In this document: positions 26,570 to 39,616 of the stretch, piece by piece
Layout of the letters: each line of letters opens with the position of its first letter
Position numbering within the stretch: the stretch's first letter is position 1
Assembly: GCF_019578655.1 (NCBI RefSeq)
Contig: NC_063259.1
Coordinates: 30,305,277-30,369,276, forward strand
Direction: 5' to 3'
DNA: 64,000 nt
Origin: Ricinus communis
Taxonomy: Eukaryota; Streptophyta; Magnoliopsida; Malpighiales; Euphorbiaceae
Program-made: the position numbers and the translations under genes
Notes under the pieces: model-generated
The model's input: the letters and a program-made list of their open reading frames with translations, nothing else
Database searches by the model: none
What the model was told of the DNA's origin: nothing

Positions 26570-26764
26570 ACTCTTTATTTTTAAATATAAAATAGAAAAT
26601 TATAGAAAGCTAAATTTTATTTTCTACTCCATATTTAATAAATATACTATAAATTTCTACATATTTGACTTAATTAATATTTATAATTTTAATTTTTTTA
26701 TTGATAAAATTAAAAAAATTAAAATTATTTTATATTTATAAAAATAAAATAAAATATAAAGAGT
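26570..26764. mobile_element. MITE-like AT-rich inverted repeat
   Basis: The unit starts actctttattttt and ends with the inverted counterpart ataaagagt. An inner pair of arms (taattttaattttttta and taaaattaaaaaaattaaa, about 26690-26725) can form a hairpin. About 195 bp with terminal inverted repeats and no coding potential fits a miniature inverted-repeat element. I could not find a convincing target duplication, so the family is undetermined. Confidence 0.4.
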
Positions 26765-27599
26765 CTGTAAATATTATAGTATAAATAATTCTCTTTAAAA
26801 TAAAAAAAATATCATTAAAAATGGTGTAAGCTTATAAAAATCAATTTGAGTTGCTGTGCCTACCTAACTCCACGTAATCAGATAATAATGTTTAGGAGCT
26901 AATATGCAGATTTAGATATTAATATATTACCGACTTTTGTTATTTATTCCTCCAGCCTCTACTATTGGAAGATAACGAAAAGAAACATTAATTATTGAGC
27001 TAATTTAGTCAACAAGATTTCGAAACTTAAGTAGAGAAACCCAAGTTGAGTACATCTTAATTACTTAGATTTCATTTATTTTTACTTTGCAAGTTCAAAT
27101 TTATTTGAAAGCATAAGCATGTTAGGAAATCTATTATGATTGATTTTAATAACTAATCTAATTTTAAATTTAAAACTAGTAGGCAGTGAAAAGTCTCTAA
27201 TTAAAAATATAAGATGAAAAATTTAATAAAGCAAATTGTAAAGTATACTTTATTATTTTATAGCAATAAATATTACTAGGACCATCTTAAATTTATGTTG
27301 TTAATCAGAAGAACAATAAAAGTTTCATTATAATATTTATCACAGCAGATAATAATCAAGAATAATCGAAATATGAAATTGCACGTGGAATACAATAATT
27401 TCATTGTTTTATATTATTAATTGGCATATAATAATAATAATTAAGTTTTGCTGTCGGTGTCAGTTTCAGGTGGGCCAGCTGGAAATTGGCGGTGGGGCTG
27501 ATATTTATTCCATTTGCGTCATTATAGAGTATAGTTATTGTTATTATTTTGATGTGATCGCTACGTGTACATGATATGGGTTTAAAAGACGAAGACCGA

Positions 27600-27701
27600 A
27601 GGCCCATTTCCATCAAAGCCATTGTTATTTGTTATGGGCTAACGATTTTATTGCCCATTATCACCTCCTACAGCTTTTATAGTGTATTGGGCCAGCCCAA
27701 T
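27600..27701. promoter_or_regulatory. Cluster of GGCCCA/TGGGCC (site II, TCP-type) boxes
   Basis: AGGCCCATTT lies at about 27600-27609. ATTGGGC and GCCCAAT face each other across two bases at 27686-27701, with TTGCCCATT between them (27651-27659). In plants these boxes mark promoters of housekeeping and ribosomal genes and bind TCP factors. No gene start is visible beside them. Confidence 0.35.
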
Positions 27702-29945
27702 AATCTGTGCTTACTTATGTGCTGTCTAATCTCCATTTGGTCGAGCTATGCAATTATAAACTAATCTCCATTTGAAGATTGTTCATTATTGTTAATGTTG
27801 AAATCTGAAATATATTTAGTTTGAAAATGATATTATTTTAGATTTTTATATACGTCACTCCTCAGAAATAATACCCTGAAGGAGTCAACAGAAAGATCTT
27901 TTCGGGTATAGGGGGAATAGTTTGATATTGGTCTCAGGCTGTTTCTTTTCTTTTCTGTCGGTTCATTTGCTAGGAAGCAGACGCAAGACTCGGCCCGTTA
28001 CCTAACAAACGCTATTTCTCTTATCCTTTCCCAGCACCATCATCGCAATTCTCGGGGACATCGGATCGAACCATAAATGCCATTTCCTACCATATTCTTC
28101 TTCTGTTATTATATCATTTTTTAAGATATTCTTTTATAAAATTAATTTTTTTTTTATTGTAAAAGAAATCTTATAAAAACTGAAATTTCGATATATTTTT
28201 TATTTCTTAAAGCCAAATAATTTTATCATAAGAATTTATCTTATATAATAGGACTTAAATTTTATTTTTTACATATATAATAAATTCTTAATTTAACTTC
28301 CATATTTGGAGAGTAAAACTTTACTATTTATCTTGATTTTTAATTAATATACTTTAAATTTTTATATATTTTATAATTTCTATTTCTTTTTTATTAGCAA
28401 AAGCTAAAAAAGGAAAAGAAATTAAAATTAATACCGTTAATAATTATCGACAGAAAGTTTGATATTATTATTTGGGACTGTTTCAATTGACTCTATTGTT
28501 GTCATTGATATTATTATTTGGGAATGTGAAGAAATATTTGAAAAGTGAAAGGAAGTCTTTTAAAGTAGAAACTACTTGAATTGAGTCCATACCCTCTGCG
28601 TTATAAAGCAAAGACGCCCATCGAGTTGTTGACATAGCATACAGAACAAGTATGTATAGTGCATTTGCCTTTAATTTATACAAATTGATAAAAGAACTGC
28701 ATTCCATCTGTTTGCTAAAAGTTCTGAGATTAGAAGAGCCCGTATTGCTCTCTGCAGAATCGTCGATTCTAAATGCATAAATTACCACAGCGTGATAACA
28801 ATTGCTAATACATGCAAAGACGAAAATCTTAATATACATGCTAGGGTTCAAGGAACAGCGTCACATGAGCATGCATTTTCCTGTCTAGAAATCAAAGGTC
28901 GAGAACAGATTTCCAAACCCTTCTACGGCTCCCTAATCCCTAACTAAACCATATGTGCCGTGTTGTGAAGAGTGAACTACAGAAACTCCAAGCTGTCTTG
29001 GGCGTAACAATTTAAGCCATAGCGACAACTGTTGATGATGCATATGCAGATATGATTATCTAAATATATGTCACACTTTCTTGCCTAGGGCTCAAGATTA
29101 GCATTCTCTAGTAAGCAGTAACCCTCTAGAATAATCATTGATAAAAGTGCCCCCCTGTGTGTGTTCCCATTGGTCTAGCACACGCTTTCTACATGGCACC
29201 AAAAAACAAGTAGACAGAAAGCAGAAGCAGAAACATCTAAGAAAGGCGAACATGACAATCATCAACAACCTAAAACAACATATTAAATGGGTATTAATGG
29301 GGAAGCAAATAAGAAAATGAGCATTACCACTATGCATAGTTGTGCAAGTCTGGTTGTCAATTCGACAATTTCAACCAAGGTTGCAGGGAAGGCATTTGGT
29401 GGAGACCAACTGCATGTAGATTCTGATTGGCCTATAAATCAAACATTGAGCTGTAGCTGCCTGATGAAAATCTCACCTGAAAAGGCAGTAAGCCTGTGTA
29501 ACACAATCCCCTGCCACAGATTAATGGATGGTGCACACAACCACAAGGGCCATCATAGAACACACAGCTTATTGTATAAGAAAAAACGATTCCTTTTCAT
29601 TATTACACAAGAAAAGGAAAAACAACCAGAGACAGAATACCTATATGCAAATGCTATTTTTGTATGACAACAAACTAGGAAAAAAATTGAAAAGAATGCT
29701 CTATTAGTTCTCACACTAAATGGTCACTACAAACTATTTGCACAAGTGTCTTTTGGGTCACAACAGAATAATATCCTTCCGCTTGTGATTTCTATCTTCA
29801 TCATCATGTGATCCCAGACTTTACGAACTGTATCTCCAACATACTGTTGCCTTCAGACTTACATCTGAGAGGTTAGGCATCCAGTAAAGCAAAACCTATT
29901 GACCTTGCATACATAGTGGGCAACGCACTATGCATAGTTTGAGCG

Positions 29946-32693
29946 TCAACTGACCTCTGGCTGTAACAATGGGAAAAAAGTCCAGTTGTTAGCAGGCCTA
30001 GCTTCCTTCCCAGCAATCGTTTCATTGGCCCACCACTCGGAATTGATAGACGGCTTATCAGGAACCTCTTTTGAATTATCAAAGTTGAACTCTTTAATTG
30101 ACCCAAGAGTGATAGAACGATGTTTTCTATAGCAATGCTCCTCTTCCATTTCTCCTGAAGGTTTCTCTGGTGTTTCACCGGATGTTTCCCCAGTAGGCAA
30201 ATTTTCATCAGTCATCAGCATCTTCCCACTTTTTATTTGGTCCTCTGCCATACTGTCTGGTGGGCATTCTGAGAAAGCTCTGCATGACGCCAATGACTTG
30301 CTTTCAAGACAACGTGCAACCTCTTCACCACTCAACTCAAACGAGACTCTATGATCAACTATATTTTCATCAGTTTTAGATCCATTTTCTGAGTTGGCAA
30401 GGGATGCAACCTCAGAAATCTGGTTTTCCAGAAAGAAACCATCTCGAGAGGCAGGTCCAACAGCATCAGGTGTCAAAGATCCTGAACCAAGCATGGACCG
30501 CAGCCCAACTCCATCCGGAGTCACAGTTCCAGAACCAAGCCTTGAACCTTGTCCCACACCATCTGGAGTGACAGTTCCAGAACCAAGCCTTGAACCTAGC
30601 CCCACACCATCTGGAGTCACAGTTCCAGAACCCAGTCTTGAGCCCCATTTACGAGTAGTAAAATGTTCAAAGCCCAAGAGCTTTGGAGCTTCTCCCATGC
30701 GGAACTCAAGGATGGGGTATCTATCAGGAAAAGGAGACGAGGTGCCTGAATTCGATATCACTGAACCCGGTGAAATGAGTTGACCACCTGGGCTTCCAGG
30801 GTATAGTGGATAAGACTGGAATTCATAGTGGGACAATGCAAACTTTTGATTGGTTCCGCTATTTCTTCGAGCACGCTCCAAAGAAGACGTCAAGAGTTGA
30901 GCAAATGGCACTTCAGGGGAAGAAGGTGTAGTCAGCTGCACAGATTCAGGAGGCGGAGTGAAAGGAGCAGTGGATGGTTCAGTGGTAAAAGCAGAAAATG
31001 CAGGTGGTGTAACTAGCTGGGTTTCATGTGCATAAGGACCTATGGCAAAAATTGATGCAGGTCCACCAGGGGAGTAGGCATTCACAGAAAGTGAAGTAAG
31101 AGAAAGCAACCCTGCAGGTGATTGGGTAGCAGAAGGGGGGTCAGATTGGAGGAATGAAGCAGGAGAAGAGGGAGGAGCAATGAAAGGAACTGTGATAGCA
31201 GTTGACTGTGATTGATTTTCAGCAGAAGTGACTACAGCTCCCTGTACTTCAGGTTCAGGAGCAAGAACAGCATGACCAATTCGCTTGGTTTTATGGGAAC
31301 CAAAACACCAGTACAGACTCCAGCAACCTCCCCATCTTCTTTTCTGCATCGTAATAAGAAAAGGATAAGACTGGGAACAGCTAGTCCCAGGGGAATCAAA
31401 CTTAGTCTTTTCTATCTTTGCTAATTACTCTATATCCTAGAAAGAAACATCTTAAGCACTTCATAATTTAATAAGAGGAATTAAATTTCTAGAAGTACAT
31501 TTCTTTTATCAATTCTTTTTGACCATTGTCAACCACAATCAAATAGCTCTCTTACTGACCACCTTGAGCAACACATGCATGCATATGTACAAGGGCACAA
31601 ACAAAAAGAAGTGAATTGTTGCTCAGCCATCAGACCAGAATAGTCACTCAGTTCAACAAGGAGACTGTTACGACACAATTGAAAATAAGGACTGCTTGTG
31701 ACAATGACTTTGAGAAAGCTCCGATAACATTTCTAAGTTCCAGTTGTCTTGAAACATTTTTGAAGTCAGATTTTCCTACTGCTACAGCCACATCATGTTT
31801 CATTCTCAACAAACTAGAGTAAATTAAAATTTCTTTTAGATAGCATGTTATTGAGAAGATTCTAAAATTCTATTACTAATTCTTTTTTTTTAAATTCAAA
31901 TCTTTGTTGCCTCTGCGGTTTCCCCTATTTTAGAATCAAAACTAGCATCAAAAAGGAGAAAGCCTAATAAAACAAGCTAAACCTCTAAATTTTCCAATTA
32001 CATTATAGAAAAAGTGAAAGGGAAACGAAATAGAAAAAGTTTCATTAAAGAAGAATAGAAAAGGATAGGAACTTTCAAGTCTAAAATTTTACTATTCAAG
32101 CCGAGAAAGCTAAAATCAATTACTTGAACTTATTTCTCAACCATAGTATTATAGCAACCAGAAAGCTAAAACCAAATCCAAGATCTTACATTTCAATTCT
32201 CATCCCTTTTCCCACAGTTTCTAAGCTGCCAAAAAGAGCATAGCATGATTTCAAAAAAAAAATTAAAAATGCAACAGCTAAAGTAAATAACTAAAAAAGT
32301 CAAATCAAAGAAAGTTTCAAGGAAATGAAACTGAGATTCAGTTTTCTTTATTACTTTTCTCGCATGTTCTCCCTTCCCAAACAGAAATGCAATCATAAAT
32401 CTCAAGTAAGACCAAAAACCTAATAATTTTGTTTCCATCGAAGAGAGAAAAAAAAATCATCTTTTGCCAAGTAAAGAAAGAAAAAAAAAAACAAGAGATA
32501 AATAAAATGAAAACCGCGTCTTTCGGAACACTGTTTTTAAGTGTGTGTGAGAGTCAACCTGAACGGTGGTAGGCTGGACGCGAGACTCGGCGGAGACGAT
32601 GGCAGTTGCAGCGGCGTTGATGGTGTCGACGCTGCTATTATTATTATTATTACTATTATTATTGCTGTTGTTATTGTTATTAACGCTTCTCAT
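29946..32693 (-). CDS. Hydroxyproline-rich glycoprotein family protein (At5g52430/At4g25620 type)
   Basis: Two exons on the minus strand, 32693-32559 and 31343-29946, separated by a 1215-bp intron, give 1533 bases (510 residues). The start is chosen for the family N-terminus MRSVNN; an in-frame ATG eight codons upstream (32717) is possible. Exon 1 encodes a poly-Asn tract and then DTINAAATAIVSAESRVQP. Exon 2 opens with KRRWGGCWSLYWCFGS, the family signature, then PFIAPPSSPASFLQSDPP and TTPSSPEVPFAQLL. The C-terminus is NWTFFPLLQPEVS. The name is historical: no signal peptide or extensin SPPPP repeats are seen, and the function is unknown. A 16-residue tandem repeat sits mid-protein. The Ser/Thr-Pro density suggests a phosphorylated, largely disordered protein. 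Confidence 0.9.
30470..30652 (-). repeat. 48-bp coding minisatellite, three good copies plus a diverged one
   Basis: The unit encodes the 16 residues GSRLGSGTVTPDGVGL. Three copies differ by one to a few bases each, and a fourth is diverged (RSMLGSGSLTPDAVGP). The period is a multiple of three, so copy-number change keeps the reading frame. Confidence 0.92.
32632..32690 (-). repeat. Trinucleotide repeat coding poly-Asn
   Basis: An interrupted AAT/AAC repeat (minus strand) encodes about 13 Asn with Ser interruptions near the N-terminus of the HRGP-family protein. It is probably length-variable. Confidence 0.85.
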
Positions 32694-32848
32694 CTTTGAA
32701 TTCGATGCGTCAAACAAGAGAATTTTGATAACATATCAAGCTTTAGGATTTCGATCTTCTTCTTCTTCTTGCAAAATAAATGGAACACTAAAACAGAACT
32801 CTGAATAACAATAATTATAATAATAAATCAATCCTTTAGATCAAACGC

Positions 32849-32854
32849 TTTCTT

Positions 32855-32887
<33 letters not shown>

Positions 32888-32888
32888 T
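32849..32888 (-). repeat. (CT)n/(GA)n tract in the HRGP leader
   Basis: A ctttctttc run passes into about eleven CT units on the plus strand, some 155 bases upstream of the start codon. CT/GA tracts are common in plant 5' leaders and core promoters. Confidence 0.85.
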
Positions 32889-35800
32889 CAGTTTCCGTTA
32901 CTCTCCAGTCCTTATCCTCCAGTTTTCATCCAATTTGCTACTTAATTATTGCCACGTCATCACTTAACTATCACTTGGCCCACCTTTTATTTATTTTTAT
33001 TTTTTTCTTTTCTTTTTGGAATTTGGAATAAAGTATGTCATTATTATTGTTCTATAAATCATTCTTTATCATACTTACCTTTTATTTCTTCTTTTCCCTA
33101 ATTTAAATTACAAAAGATAACATGCATTTTCCCCTTACAGATTTCTTATTAAATTTAGTATTATTAAACCATCACCAGCCTAAATATTAATTTCAAAATG
33201 TAAAGTTAATAGTGTTCAGGTTTAGTGATGGGTAAAATAATTCTCAATATTTCATAAAAGTAAAAAAAAAAATGTAATTTCAAATTTATTTTAATTTGTA
33301 ATGACTTTTATTCTACAGATGTAGAGTTACAATTAATCTTTGATTAAGCGACAAAATTAATGGAAGATAATAAGGGGAAGCTGTTGGAGATGTGTGGAAC
33401 AAGTGTGTGTTATTTGATTTAACGATGGTGCGGTATTGTAATAATGTGCTGTTTAAGGTCAAAACATATAAGGTATCAACCGAGATTATTAATTTTGAAT
33501 AATTAAAGGGTTCTGTATTCCGATAAAATTAAATAAAAACACGATAATTGGAGGCAAAAAGCCGCGGGCGGAGGAAGTTACAAAAGTAGGCTTGAAAAGC
33601 AGGGAAAATGACAAAAGAGGGATAGGAGTTATGGCAGAAGCAAGGAGAGGGTGGCGTGAGTAATTGTGAGTTAAGAAGTAGCTTTCTGTTCTGTGCATTG
33701 AATTTGAACTTTATTTTTATTTTTTATTTTTTGTTTGCGTTATTATAAAAAGCGTGAGTCTCGTGACCTCATTTGTTTGGGTGCACCCCACCCCTTTCCC
33801 GTGCGGTACCCCATACGTTAAAAATAATTAACTATCATTTTTCTGATTACAGCAATCAAAGCCGTCTGTTGTGTTGACTCATCATTTTTAAATATGCGTA
33901 ACCAACTAACAGAGCAGCAGAACGAGAAGAAGAAGATCAAGATCGAAACGGCAGCTCAGATCATATGGGTTCGATCACGTGGCCTGCATGTGGTGTTCTT
34001 GTCTGTCACGACGGACAATATTTGACCCTTATATTTTAATTTTGTTTCAGTTTTAATCGAAATTATCAAATTGGGGCGTCTATTTAGCTTAAAATTAATT
34101 TTTTTTTACCTACACTAAATATACACACTATAATAAATAAAAAATAACATACATATATCAATAATTGATATCTATAATATATTTAGATAGTTTAACATAA
34201 AAATTTTACAATACAAATGGTTAAACTAATAATTTATTATTCATTATCATATAATTGTACTGTCATTTTAAAGTAAAAAACATTAAACAAAGAAAAATAC
34301 ATTGTCTAAAGAAATTTTAAACAAAAACAATATGAATTTAAATTGACCCGAGTGATGTTTGCTTCAATTATTAAAAACGACATCATGTTGATTGGTAAAA
34401 CCTAGCTTCCAATGTTTTTTGAATATTTGAACTCGAATTAAAAAAAAAAATTATTGTAATTAACTTAGCATATGATTAACTAAATAAATTTAGTAATTTG
34501 ATATATTTATGATACTTGGTATTAATATTTGGTTACTGATTTATTAGTTTTATTCGATATAAAATCTAACCGAATTTGAAATATAAATTTTAATTTATTT
34601 ATTAAATGATAAATATTATACAATAATTAAAAAGAGAAAAGAGAGACTGAGTTAGAAAAAGAAATTCCCATCAGTTGTCACTGAAAGGACGAAGGAAAGA
34701 AATGTGCATAATGCATTAAATTTAATATAATAGGTTAGCTTGGTCAAGTTTGTTATTTCTCTATCCTATTAATCGTGCTTCCCACTCGGTTCACTTTTTT
34801 TATCTTTAAAAGAATGCATGTATTTTAATTGTTCAAAACATAATATAATAATAATAATAAAAATAAATAAATAAAAATCTGAAGAATTTATTCAGTATTT
34901 TTTATATTATTTTAAATTATCAAATTAAAAAACAATTAGTAATAGTTAAATTCACGTATCAACTTTATCAAAATTAAGGAGGCAATTGTTATTAGAACTG
35001 TAAAATATAAGGAGTTAAAAAGAGTTTAGGTAGTGTATCTAGTTAGAGCTTTCAAATATGATTTTTATTTCTATTTAAAAATATTGAGTGACGATCCATA
35101 TAATACCGAAGTAATTAATACTTATATCCAATCTTTATTATTACATATAAATATCAAATCACATTATTTGTTTCTCAGAAAGCAACCCTATCTATATAAT
35201 ATATATATATTTCTATTCGCTATCGGTCCATGACACCACTTGAAAACCATGCTCATCTACTGCACCAGGATTCCTTGCACTTGACAATTCTTGCAGTATT
35301 CAAGGGTAATTTCGACAAATTAAAAGCATCTTCTTCCTTCCTTTTTTATATATATATTGAATATAAAAAGAAAAGAAAATTAATTAACCGTTTAATTAAT
35401 CTGGTTTTGTTACTTTAGGACCAGGCAACATTTTTTTGTCAAAGTGTGCACGTGTGCAAAGCCACTTGTTTGATGGGTTTTCGTGCACAACCCTCGTGTG
35501 TGAGATAGACAGTGACACTCTCTCTTCCCATTGCTGCTTTTATTATCTTTTTTAATAATCTATTTTTGCCCTTTTCAATCTAAAAATTAACCACCGATAA
35601 CTCGCACGGGTGCATCAGTTCTTTTTTTTATTTATTTAATTTCTTTATCCATGTTTACCATCATCACAATCCCCTCTTTTTTGTGATAATAATGATGTCA
35701 CAGTCCACCTCCTTTTTCTTCCTCTGAAAAGACCCTTTTCTCTCCAACCCTTTTAACCTTTCTTTATTAGTCTTACTTTTTAACCCTCTGTTTTTTCCAC

Positions 35801-36949
35801 ATATCTTTCTTTCTGTCTATAAGTCAGTAGATTTTTCACTGTTTGAGTCTCTTATAAAAGAGTTTGCATGTGCGCGTGTGTTGTGCGGTGATTATGTGGC
35901 TGTGTCTGTCGGTTCAATTCTTTCTTTAGGTCATTACTGTTACCGAATTATGCGCTTGTTCTTGATCCTTTGATCATTTCTATATGCACCAGAAAAGAAG
36001 TAGTTAGCGTTACATAGACTTCACGGATCCTTCTATTGTCACAAACACAGGCACCGAGAAAAAGAAAAAGATTGAAAAGAAAGAAATATTTGTATCTTAT
36101 TGCCTCCTTTTTACTGTGTATGATCTTTTGCCCCTCTTTCTTCTTCTTCTCTTTCTTTATTGGGTCTAATCAAGAAGTGGATGTTGCACTAAATAGCAAA
36201 CTAGCTATTAAGCTTAAACTTGGTAACTTTACCACTTTTTACTATGTATAATTTATCTCCAAAAGTTTCTACCTTTTTATTAGATCAATCCCATATGAAA
36301 AGGGTTTGGAATCATTGAAATAGAAAAACTAAAAGATTGGAATTCAAGTTTTTATATATATGTTTGTTGTTGGGTCCAGTAAAGAAGGGGATACTTCAAA
36401 AAGATGATGACCCTCTAATGGGGTGGCTATGGTCCTACAGGGCAAAAGCCAAACCAACACACCACATGTTTAAGTTATCAAAGTAGGTGAGTGTTGATCT
36501 TTAATAAATTTAGAAATAAATAAAAGTACAAATTTATACAGAAAAATTTAGCTTCACAGGTTTACTTCAAGATCCCAATATTTTCATATAATTCTTGCCC
36601 TCCTTTTACAATAGGTCGCTGCTGTATGCTATACTTTTCCCATCACAAAACACAATGATTATCATTTCATGGCTCGTTTTGCCCATAAATGTAGTTGGTT
36701 GTGGAACTATTTCGTTTCTCTGTCCTTCATGCATGAGGAATTATTCAAGTGTGCATTTCGCTTGGTAGAACAAGAGCAATGCATTACTGAAAATTGGCCC
36801 ATCTCTTTTTCTTGTTACAAGAAATTGTGTCTTCTCTATCTCATGAAATTCTCGATATTTGTGTTTCTCAACGAAATGAATATTGTTAGATTTTTCAAGT
36901 TTAACTAGAGTGAGAGGTTGTCTGGCTACGGGGACATGCATTTTGCTTG

Positions 36950-37090
36950 GGGGAAGGCCTGGCCCAAAGCTCAAGGCTAGTTAGAAATTGTTAATTTGTT
37001 TTGAGCCAACACATTTTCCATATTGGGCAGATTTGAGTATGGACATGGTAATTAGGTCACGTAAGCCCAATGTCCGGCCCAAGAAGCAAC
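36950..37090 (+). promoter_or_regulatory. HCF106 promoter with GGCCCA boxes
   Basis: GGCCCA occurs near 36961 and at 37076-37081, with TTGGGC near 37024 and AGCCCAAT near 37064-37071, some 160-290 bases upstream of the HCF106 start codon. Such site II boxes fit a constitutively expressed organelle gene. Confidence 0.5.
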
Positions 37091-37246
37091 GTAAAAAGAG
37101 AAAAAAGCTTCATTTGCAGATAGAAACATCTTCCACATGTCCGTCTTTCGCATAATATCATTCAAGATAATATTCTAACACATGATTTCAAGTCTCAAAG
37201 CACTACAAGAATCTCATAAACACCCTTGATATATGATCCTATAAAC

Positions 37247-39616
37247 ATGGCGTTGCTAATTTCAACTCCCACATCATTGTCTTCGACTTCATCAAGCACA
37301 AGAGTAGCTGCTATTTATCAACTATCTTCTTCTTTTTCTTCCCATAAGAACCCAAAATTCAGTCTCTCCTCTTGGATTTCTCATCTGGGTATTGCTCCTT
37401 TCTCTCAATGGAGTGGTCTAAAGCATCTGGGTGTTTCACTCATGCCAAAATTTCTTAGTAAAGGTAATATCTTTTCACTTTGAATATGCCTTCTTCTTGA
37501 GTCTTTTGTTTATAACTCCAGTCTCTCTCTCTTGTTTTAATTCTTCAAAATGTGACGGTGCAGAGAGGAAAAGAAGATGTAAAAGTATGGTGGTTCATGC
37601 ATCTTTGTTTGGGATTGGAGCTCCTGAGGCTCTGGTTATTGGAGTGGTAGCTTTGCTGGTTTTTGGTCCCAAAGGTCTTGCTGAGGTTGGTTATGCATGG
37701 ATGATAAAAGCTTCTGTTATTTAGCTGTTTCTTTTTCTTTTGCGGATGCTATGCATGCAAGAAATAAAGATTGTTATACTATTTTGTGAACCATCCATGT
37801 GTACAAATGATACACCAATTTTAATTGGAATTGAACATCTATCTCATGGCAATCGGCAACCTTTTTGGAAAATGGAGTTATTCAATGATGATCTAACAGT
37901 ATTGGCATCAATTTGCTTATGATTGGCCTAAGTTCCTTGAGAAATTACACTTAATCTAAAGAATTAGGAAAACCGGAGGTGCTAAATGGACCTAACTCCT
38001 GTGAATACATTTGATCTGTTGTTTGAAGGGGATTTAGAATATTAGGATGAAACTTTTTATACTACCATTTTTCCAAGTTGCTATTATTATCTTAATAATT
38101 CCATTTTATATGGTCATCAGCAAGCAAGTGGCTTGTAATGTAGGATAAAATCCAGAGTGCATGTGTGCATTTCTTTGTCTTTATTTTCCCTGCATCATTA
38201 ATTGTCTGAAAAGTCATATAATTATAGCAATTAGTGCATGCAGCCATCTAAGTCTGGTGGCTTAAATTTCAATTATTAGCTGCCTTGAAATAGATGGTTG
38301 TTTGGGGAAGGTAGATTACTGCATAGATTAGAATATCCAAGCGCCTTATGTATGCCGAGAGGACTGCATGCCACCTTGCTGATACAGGTGCAGAGAGAAA
38401 GGGACAGACAGACGGTTAGAATTGTAATATTACCTGGGTGCAATATTAAGAACTTAGTAGTAGGATCCACCCAAGTTAAAGTGCATGCTTTTTCTCGTCC
38501 TCTTTTAATTTTGGTATCTCTATTGAGCTATCTAACTGCAGGTTGCGCGTAATCTAGGAAAAACTCTCCGTGCATTTCAACCCACCATTAGGGAGCTCCA
38601 GGTACGTCCATAGAACTTTCAGTTTAAAGTTATTGCTTTTGCTGCTGTAACTGTATATAAATGGTGGAATATTTTTCTGTTCTTAATCCACAAAAGGGAA
38701 TCAGTGCAACACTTTGAAATGTAGGATGTTTCAAGGGAATTCAAGACTACCCTTGAACGAGAGATTGGTCTTGATGACATTCCAAGTCAAAGAGAAAACA
38801 TGTATAGCTCCAACAGAGCAAACATTGCGTCAGCCCCTTCATCACCTGCGAGCAATGAGAATTCTCCTACTGAAGCTGACCCCAGTGAGTGATTAAAACT
38901 TTATCTGCTTCTATAATGGAAACACAATTAACAGGATCAAAACAGATTATTTTATTTTTTAGCACATCATACTGTGCTTTGTTAGTTTTCAATTGGCATT
39001 TCTAGAAAGTTTCCCAAGGCACACTGTCAGAGTTTCTTGCAAGCTTTATTAGGTATGGCCAACCGCCAATTTTGATAATAGTCATGGTGGGTGGTTTATT
39101 GTGTTTCTTTTTGGCTTTAGGATCTTTAGGTTCTACTAGCAATATATGATGAAGCATTCCTAATTATGAACTTGGCAGACAGAATTATAGACATTATGGT
39201 TGGATCTTCCTTTAATAGTGATGAATGAAATCTCGCGTCACCTTTTTATGCTGAACAGCATGATATAAATTCATTGGCCTGTGCATCAGATCCTTTGTCA
39301 TTGCTCAACTATTTTAAACCTGCAGATGGTGCTCCATCTCAAACTACAGCATATACGAGTGAGGAGTACTTAAAAATCACTGAAGAGCAGCTAAAAGCAT
39401 CTGCTGCGCAACAGCAAGTACAGACACCCGCTTCAGGAGAAAGTCAATTTGAATCTCGAAGTGAACCTCAAGGTTAGCCATTCTTCACCCCGTCTCTCTC
39501 CGTTTGTCACCCCTATTCCCTCACTATTTTGACCTTAAAATGGGTTGGTATCAGTTACTATTAGAGAAACTGCTGGTGCAAAGCCGCCTCCACAAAAACC
39601 AGAAAATGAAGAATAA
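37247..39616 (+). CDS. HCF106: HCF106 / TatB, thylakoid twin-arginine translocase subunit
   Basis: HCF106 is the TatB subunit of the Delta-pH-dependent (cpTat) translocase and, with cpTatC, forms the receptor for folded twin-arginine precursors at the thylakoid. Exons: 37247-37463, 37564-37685, 38542-38601, 38725-38884, 39326-39472 (or from 39290) and 39555-39616. They give 768 bases (255 residues), or 804 (267) with the upstream acceptor. Exon 1 encodes a Ser-rich transit peptide. The Tat block reads LFGIGAPEALVIGVVALLVF, with the conserved membrane-entry Glu, then FGPKGLAE and the amphipathic helix VARNLGKTLRAFQPTIRELQ. DVSREFKTTLEREIGLDD follows, then a variable tail with YTSEEYLKITEEQLKA. 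The stop is at 39614-39616. Convergent with MTB. Confidence 0.95.

Larger units (their letters stand above)
24220..29945. other. Spacer: effluxer promoter, MITE-like repeat, GGCCCA cluster, HRGP 3' UTR
   Basis: No protein gene is recognised over 5.7 kb. The first 0.7 kb is the leader/promoter of the effluxer. A palindromic MITE-like unit is at 26570-26764 and a cluster of GGCCCA-type boxes at 27600-27701. The last 300-400 bases are the probable 3' UTR of the HRGP-family gene. Open frames at 28483-28851 and 29287-29667 show no domain, and their composition does not differ from the surroundings. Confidence 0.5.
32718..37246. other. Divergent spacer between the HRGP gene (-) and HCF106 (+)
   Basis: About 4.5 kb holds the promoters of both flanking genes and AT-rich DNA between them. 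Open frames such as 33489-33698, 35033-35233, 36036-36251 and 36669-36908 have no recognisable domain and no splice partners that I could find. No transposon termini were seen. Confidence 0.5.

Noticed and set aside
27576..27764. 62-residue plus-strand frame with hydrophobic stretch
   Set aside because: No domain, no splice partner and no start context; kept only as part of the GGCCCA-cluster observation.
30394..30783. 129-residue plus-strand frame with repeats
   Set aside because: Antisense shadow of the HRGP minisatellite.
35421..35540. Possible microRNA precursor near cgtgcacaacc
   Set aside because: No conserved plant microRNA sequence matched and no long stem could be drawn by eye.
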